Below are positions 6,480 through 10,155 of a stretch of 10,155 bases of DNA, in pieces. The notes below the pieces were generated by a model. That model was not told where the DNA came from and did not search any database. It saw only the letters and a list, made by a program, of their open reading frames with translations. The position numbers and the translations under genes are program-made. How positions within the stretch are numbered: the first letter of the stretch is position 1; each line of letters starts with the position of its first letter. The stretch comes from Clostridia bacterium (lineage in GTDB: Bacteria > Bacillota > Clostridia > Oscillospirales > CAG-272), in assembly GCA_017559555.1 (NCBI GenBank), contig JAFYRH010000301.1:1-10155 (forward strand). Direction: 5' to 3'.

Positions 6480-8903
6480 TTACAGACGAACCTGAGGTTG
6501 TGTGTTAACGGTTGGAATGAATGCGGAAGCCGCAACTGCATCGGTGGAGTTTTCCATTTCGATGGGAGCGGTCTTTTTGGCAGGCAGGAGCGCTGTCTGC
6601 AATACGTCAGCTGCCTTGCGGCAGGGAATAAAGTGCAAATTGTCGCGTGCCATCGAGTCGATCTTTGCGAGGTCTCGCATGTTCTCCTCGGGAATGAGCA
6701 CGGTCTTAACACCTGCGCTGTAAGCGGCCATGGTCTTTTCTTTAAGACCGCCGATTGCGAGCACGTTGCCGCGCAGGCTGATCTCACCTGTCATGGCAAC
6801 GTCACGGCGAACGGCTCTGCCCGTAAGAGCACTGATCAGAGCGGTTACCATTGTAACGCCTGCAGAAGGGCCGTCCTTCGGGATTGCACCCTCGGGGAAG
6901 TGGATGTGAATATCTTTGGTTTTGTAGAAGTCGGTGGGAATGCCGAATTCCTTTGCAACCGAGCGAACGTAGCTGACGGCAATTTGTGCCGATTCTTTCA
7001 TTACGTCGCCAAGAGAGCCGGTGGTTTCGATTTTGCCGGTTCCGTCGAGAACGGCAACTTCAACCTTGAGCAGGCTTCCGCCAAGCTCTGTGTAGGCAAG
7101 CCCGTTAACACATCCTACGGGATCTTCGGCATCAATGGTTTCGGGCAGGAGCTTTCTCTCACCGAGATAAGCTTTAATGTCACCCGCTTTTACGGTAATG
7201 CTCTTGAGCTCGGTCTCCAGCATTTTTTTGCCTGCCTTGCGGCAAAGGGTTGCAATGGTACGTTCCAAATTACGAACGCCGGCTTCACGTGTGTAGTAGT
7301 CGATGATTTCTACTAGCGCGTCATCCGCAATTTTGAGCATCTTCTTGGTCATTCCGTGACGCTTCAGTTGCTTGGGAATGAGATGGTCTTTTGCAATCGC
7401 GAGCTTTTCGCGCTTGGTGTAGGTGGAGAGCTCGATGATCTCCATACGGTCGATCAAGGGCTTTGGAATGCTACCGAGATCGTTTGCTGTTGCAATAAAG
7501 ACGCAATCGGAAAGATCGAAGGGGAGCTCTACAAAGTGGTCGCGGAAGTTTTTGTTTTGCTCACCGTCAAGAACCTCGAGAAGAGCAGAGGTGGGGTCAC
7601 CGTGAGAGTCACGGGTGAGCTTGTCAATCTCGTCTAGCAGAATCAAGGGGTTCTTAACCTCGGCTTGGATCAGCGCAGTAATGATGCGACCGGGCATTGC
7701 GCCAATGTAGGTTTTGCGGTGACCGCGAATATCGGCTTCATCGCGTACGCCTCCGAGTGATATGCGCACGTACTTGCGGTTCATCGCACGCGCGATAGAA
7801 GCAGCGATCGATGTTTTACCAACACCGGGAGGGCCGACAAGGCAGAGGATTTGGTTGTTGAGCTCGGGGTTGAGCTGCTTTGCGGCAATGTATTCAACAA
7901 TGCGCTCTTTGACTTCTTCCAAACCGTTGTGGTCGGCATCAAGAACCTTTTGCACAGCGCTAAAGCTAAGGCGGTCCTTGGTGGTTGCGTTCCACGGAAT
8001 GGAGAGGCAGGTGTCAAGGTAATTTGCCAGAACGGTTGCTTCGGCAGAACCGAAAGGTGTTTTGGCAAGTCGGTCGTTTTCTTTGGTCAGCTTTGCCTCA
8101 ACCTCACGGGGGAGGGAAAGGCTTTGAATCTTTTCGGCAAATTCCGCAACGTCGTCGCCCTCGCCGAGTTCTTCTTGAATGACTTTGATCTGCTCGCGCA
8201 GGTAATATTCTTTTTGGTGGCGGTTCATACGCGCGCTCACGCGTTTGCGTATGAGCGACTCTTCTTCCATCACAACCACCTCTTCGGCAAGAATGCCCAA
8301 AACGACTTCGGCACGCGCAAAGGGATCAATGCATTCGAGAACCGCCTGCTTGTCAGCGGGGCGAACAAGAATGTGTGCCGCAATAAAATCGGCAAGCGCG
8401 CCGGGGTCTTTGAAGGTGCGAACGGTGTTCAGAAGATCGCTCGATTCTGCAGGGAGCATACGCATGTTTTTTTCTGCCGCGCGGCGAAGTTCACGCAAAG
8501 CGGCTGTGCCACGAGCGGCGGCATCGGGGGAGATGGTTACGTGTGTGCAAACGAGGTCTGCCTCGGTGTAACCGAGAATGGTGCGATAAGATTGAACGGC
8601 GGCTCTGACAAGTCCTTCGGCAATGATACGGGTTTGTCCTTCGGGAGTGCGAATCATTTGTTTGATACGAACAACGGTGCCAAAGCGATAGTAGGGGAAT
8701 TCAGGTTTCTCGTCCCCCTCGAGATATTCGTTGTAAGAGGTCAGGAAGAGAAAAGAGGTGCTTGCCGCGGCAGCTTTTGCGGCGGTTGCGGCGCTCTCGT
8801 CGCCTGCCTCAAAATTGATTGTCATTTTGGGGAAAGCTACCGTGCCTCGCAGGGCGATGACGGGTAGCGTAACGGGTTCGGTATTTTCGATATATCCGGG
8901 CAT
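6480..8903 (-). CDS. lon: ATP-dependent endopeptidase La (LonA)
   Basis: 807 residues, close to the usual length. Lon is a cytoplasmic hexamer that unfolds and degrades damaged and selected regulatory proteins. Domains in order: N-terminal LON substrate-binding domain (about 8-205, beginning [13 protein letters not shown]), helical linker, AAA+ module with Walker A GPPGVGKT (357-364) and Walker B LILLDEID (420-427), then the protease domain with catalytic Ser680 in [11 protein letters not shown] and Lys723 in GGLKEKT. The Ser-Lys spacing of 43 equals that of E. coli (679/722). A tail of about 35 residues after the last conserved helix, rich in Ala, Thr and Pro, looks disordered. ATG 8903 has GAAAGGA with a 7-nt spacer. 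It is the first gene of the leftward operon. No CtsR- or CIRCE-type heat-shock operator was seen upstream. Confidence 0.98.
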   Translation of the reverse strand: MPGYIENTEPVTLPVIALRGTVAFPKMTINFEAGDESAATAAKAAAASTSFLFLTSYNEYLEGDEKPEFPYYRFGTVVRIKQMIRTPEGQTRIIAEGLVRAAVQSYRTILGYTEADLVCTHVTISPDAAARGTAALRELRRAAEKNMRMLPAESSDLLNTVRTFKDPGALADFIAAHILVRPADKQAVLECIDPFARAEVVLGILAEEVVVMEEESLIRKRVSARMNRHQKEYYLREQIKVIQEELGEGDDVAEFAEKIQSLSLPREVEAKLTKENDRLAKTPFGSAEATVLANYLDTCLSIPWNATTKDRLSFSAVQKVLDADHNGLEEVKERIVEYIAAKQLNPELNNQILCLVGPPGVGKTSIAASIARAMNRKYVRISLGGVRDEADIRGHRKTYIGAMPGRIITALIQAEVKNPLILLDEIDKLTRDSHGDPTSALLEVLDGEQNKNFRDHFVELPFDLSDCVFIATANDLGSIPKPLIDRMEIIELSTYTKREKLAIAKDHLIPKQLKRHGMTKKMLKIADDALVEIIDYYTREAGVRNLERTIATLCRKAGKKMLETELKSITVKAGDIKAYLGERKLLPETIDAEDPVGCVNGLAYTELGGSLLKVEVAVLDGTGKIETTGSLGDVMKESAQIAVSYVRSVAKEFGIPTDFYKTKDIHIHFPEGAIPKDGPSAGVTMVTALISALTGRAVRRDVAMTGEISLRGNVLAIGGLKEKTMAAYSAGVKTVLIPEENMRDLAKIDSMARDNLHFIPCRKAADVLQTALLPAKKTAPIEMENSTDAVAASAFIPTVNTQPQVRL

Positions 8904-8955
8904 TCTAAAATCCTTTCAGGTGGGGTTCAAACGATACTTTTCACTATTTCATCTT

Positions 8956-8984
8956 ATTATAACACAAACTTTTCAAAATTTCCA
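8956..8984 (-). promoter_or_regulatory. Sigma-A-type promoter of the lon operon
   Basis: On the minus strand the -35 box TGGAAA (8979-8984, 4 of 6 to consensus) and a perfect -10 TATAAT (8956-8961) are separated by exactly 17 bp. Transcription would begin near 8949, giving a leader of about 45 nt before the lon ATG. A/T tracts lie just upstream. Confidence 0.8.
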
Positions 8985-9110
8985 TAGTTTTTCAAAAAAA
9001 AGTTGCACAAATTTCTCGATTTTTTTTGCTTTTTTCGCCAAAAAGCCATCTGTTTTAGGCATTGCAACCAAACAACTGCAAAAAGTGGCGAAGGAAAATA
9101 AAAAAAGCCC

Positions 9111-9139
9111 TTTACTTGTCGCAAAAAATGTGGTATACT
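9111..9139 (+). promoter_or_regulatory. Promoter with extended -10 for the rightward unit leading to uvrB
   Basis: TTTACT (9111-9116, 4 of 6) and TATACT (9134-9139, 5 of 6) are separated by 17 bp. TGG directly before the -10 gives an extended -10 element. Transcription would begin near 9146, about 57 nt before ATG 9203. It is the only good rightward promoter seen before uvrB. Confidence 0.72.
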
Positions 9140-9177
9140 GTAGGGTACGAGAAAATTTTGACCGAAAGGAAAACTTC

Positions 9178-9270
9178 TTGAGTAAGATTGCGAGGTTAGA
9201 AAATGAACGGCAAGAAATTCGATATCGAGAGAGATGGAAAAGAATATTTTATCGGCCTTTCTTGGAGTGA
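9178..9270 (+). CDS. Possible 30-codon leader ORF, TTG start
   Basis: GAAAGGA, the SD used by lon, scpA and the GerW-like gene, occurs at 9164-9170, 7 nt before TTG 9178. This opens a 30-codon frame (LSKIARLENERQEIRYRERW then KRIFYRPFLE) ending in TGA at 9268-9270. It overlaps the following gene out of frame from 9203. The peptide is strongly basic and unlike anything I recognise. It could be a regulatory leader, or the SD may be fortuitous. Low confidence as a real gene. Confidence 0.25.
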   Translation: MSKIARLENERQEIRYRERWKRIFYRPFLE

Positions 9271-9424
9271 TTGGGAAGGCTCCTTTTCACCACGTGTGAA
9301 ATTTAAGCTGATTGTGAATGATGAGCTTGTTGAGGAAGGCGTTATGAATTGGCAACACTACCATTGGGTATATGGCTTTGAGAAAGATGGATACAAATTC
9401 ACTTTAGTTGCTCAAATTTCTTAA
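9203..9424 (+). CDS. Hypothetical protein, N-terminal fragment of an interrupted frame
   Basis: 73 codons from ATG 9203 to the in-frame TAA at 9422-9424. GAGG lies 7 nt upstream, and TAG and TGA codons just upstream in this frame exclude an earlier start. The product (MNGKKFDIERDGKEYFIGLS, later NWQHYHWVYGFEKDGYKF) looks like a series of beta strands rich in aromatic residues, with no signal peptide or membrane segment. I do not recognise the family. The same frame stays open after the TAA up to 9823, so this is probably the front part of a 206-codon gene. If translated alone it would end in the middle of a beta-strand pattern. Confidence 0.6.
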   Translation: MNGKKFDIERDGKEYFIGLSWSDWEGSFSPRVKFKLIVNDELVEEGVMNWQHYHWVYGFEKDGYKFTLVAQIS

Positions 9425-9532
9425 TTCGATTACAAGACCAATGCCGATTCCATTGAGGTTTCTTGTTACGCGGATGGCATTTCTCAAACCGATGGGAGCG
9501 ATTTGGATGCGCTTTGCGAGAGGTTTGAGAAG

Positions 9533-9823
9533 ATGCGTTGGTGGCAGAGGTTGTTTGGAATTTTTAACAGCGAAGACCGCAAATATCATCTGCGCGGAGC
9601 GTGGATTTGCCTTGTTGCTTTTCTCGCATCGGGAATAGTATCATTCTTTCTCAAATTGTGGAAAGGGATAGCCCCATGGGAAGCCTTAAGCGATACATTT
9701 ATCAACTTGTTGATTTATTCTGTCGCAATTTGTATCGGTTGGTCTATCGTGCACAGTAAATGCGGACAGAGGCGAAAATTGATACAGCAATTGAAAGAAC
9801 AGTCAAAAATCTCCAAAAGGTGA
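9533..9823 (+). CDS. Small two-helix membrane protein, C-terminal part of an interrupted frame
   Basis: 96 residues if started at ATG 9533, which has GAGAGG 9 nt upstream; TTG 9503 in the same frame is an alternative with a poorer SD. It begins MRWWQRLFGIF and has two hydrophobic helices, AWICLVAFLASGIVSFFLKL and FINLLIYSVAICIGWSIV, then a basic tail ending in KISKR, so both ends would be predicted on the cytoplasmic side. The family is not recognised. It ends 27 bp before uvrB and is probably on the same transcript. It shares its frame with the 9203 fragment. It could be a reinitiated separate protein or simply the back half of a broken gene. Confidence 0.5.
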   Translation: MRWWQRLFGIFNSEDRKYHLRGAWICLVAFLASGIVSFFLKLWKGIAPWEALSDTFINLLIYSVAICIGWSIVHSKCGQRRKLIQQLKEQSKISKR

Positions 9824-9840
9824 CTTACATAACGAATTTT

Positions 9841-9846
9841 AGGAGG
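9841..9846 (+). promoter_or_regulatory. Shine-Dalgarno of uvrB
   Basis: AGGAGG lies 4 nt before ATG 9851; it is strong in sequence but closely spaced. It fixes the uvrB start. Confidence 0.75.
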
Positions 9847-9850
9847 ACGT

Positions 9851-10155
<305 letters not shown>

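Larger units (their letters stand above)
8904..9202. other. Divergent intergenic regulatory region, AT-rich
   Basis: This 299-bp gap between lon (leftward) and the rightward unit contains a promoter for each side, long A and T tracts (8994-9001, 9020-9027, 9029-9035) and the inverted repeat TTCGCCA / TGGCGAA at 9034-9040 and 9086-9092. The A/T tracts lie upstream of the lon -35 box and could act as an UP element or bend the DNA. No gene of convincing quality lies here, apart from a possible small leader frame starting at 9178. No hairpin with a U-run of terminator quality was found. Confidence 0.7.
9203..9823 (+). pseudogene. Single unknown gene split by one in-frame TAA
   Basis: Codon 74 is TAA (9422-9424), yet the same frame continues without another stop for 132 more codons to TGA 9821. 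The stretch between the fragments (FDYKTNADSIEVSCYADG and following) has normal codon-like composition and continues the beta-strand pattern of the front part. The intact product would be about 206 residues: an N-terminal beta-rich domain (about 1-95), a short basic aromatic helix (about 105-130) and two membrane helices (about 132-152 and 166-183). A recent nonsense mutation, a consensus error or a programmed event could explain it. A single base change would restore a sense codon, for example Tyr, Gln, Glu, Lys or Leu. Confidence 0.6.

Noticed and set aside
7851-8867. 338-codon plus-strand frame opposite lon
   Set aside because: It lies wholly within the unmistakable lon gene and shows no recognisable domain.
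9051-9110. GCC...GGC mini-hairpin with following A-run, considered as a terminator
   Set aside because: The stem is only 3-4 bp with a 10-nt loop and no proper U-tract in either direction.
9720-9850. Possible SOS (LexA) operator before uvrB
   Set aside because: No GAAC-N4-GTTC or CGAAC-type palindrome could be found in the upstream stretch.

Overview
The window reads as a stretch of a Gram-positive, Clostridia-like (Bacillota) chromosome of moderate G+C. The evidence is the gene content and order: lon next to engB as in Bacillus, a site-2 protease followed by scpA-scpB, and a YtfI-like (DUF2953) gene followed by a GerW/YtfJ-like gene. Most ribosome binding sites are of the GAAAGGA type. I cannot name the genus; the 3' repeat extension of the GerW-like gene and the long ScpA suggest a poorly studied, possibly gut-associated lineage, which is inference.

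From 8903 down to 1, all genes lie on the minus strand and look like one operon. Gaps are 26-43 bp, or the genes overlap. In transcription order they are: lon (ATP-dependent protease), engB/ysxC (ribosome-assembly GTPase), an M50 site-2 protease family membrane protein, scpA and scpB (condensin partner subunits), a DUF2953 membrane protein, and a GerW/YtfJ-domain protein. A sigma-A-like promoter (TGGAAA-17-TATAAT) sits just upstream of lon.

The most unusual object is the GerW-domain gene at 1-2318, which runs off the left edge. A normal-looking domain of about 130 residues is followed by at least 640 more residues. Most of these form a tandem array of two alternating helical, Lys/Glu/Gln/Ala-rich modules (here called A and B) with a superperiod of 95-101 residues. 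Spacing grows and DNA similarity rises towards the 3' end, as expected of an array that is still duplicating.

A 299-bp AT-rich gap (8904-9202) separates this operon from divergent plus-strand genes. It holds the lon promoter and a second promoter with an extended -10 for the rightward unit. That unit begins with one reading frame of unknown function (9203-9823: a beta-rich N-terminal part and two C-terminal membrane helices), split by a single in-frame TAA at 9422. It is followed 27 bp later by the start of uvrB (nucleotide excision repair), cut by the right edge.

No tRNA, rRNA, CRISPR array, insertion sequence or convincing intrinsic terminator was seen.
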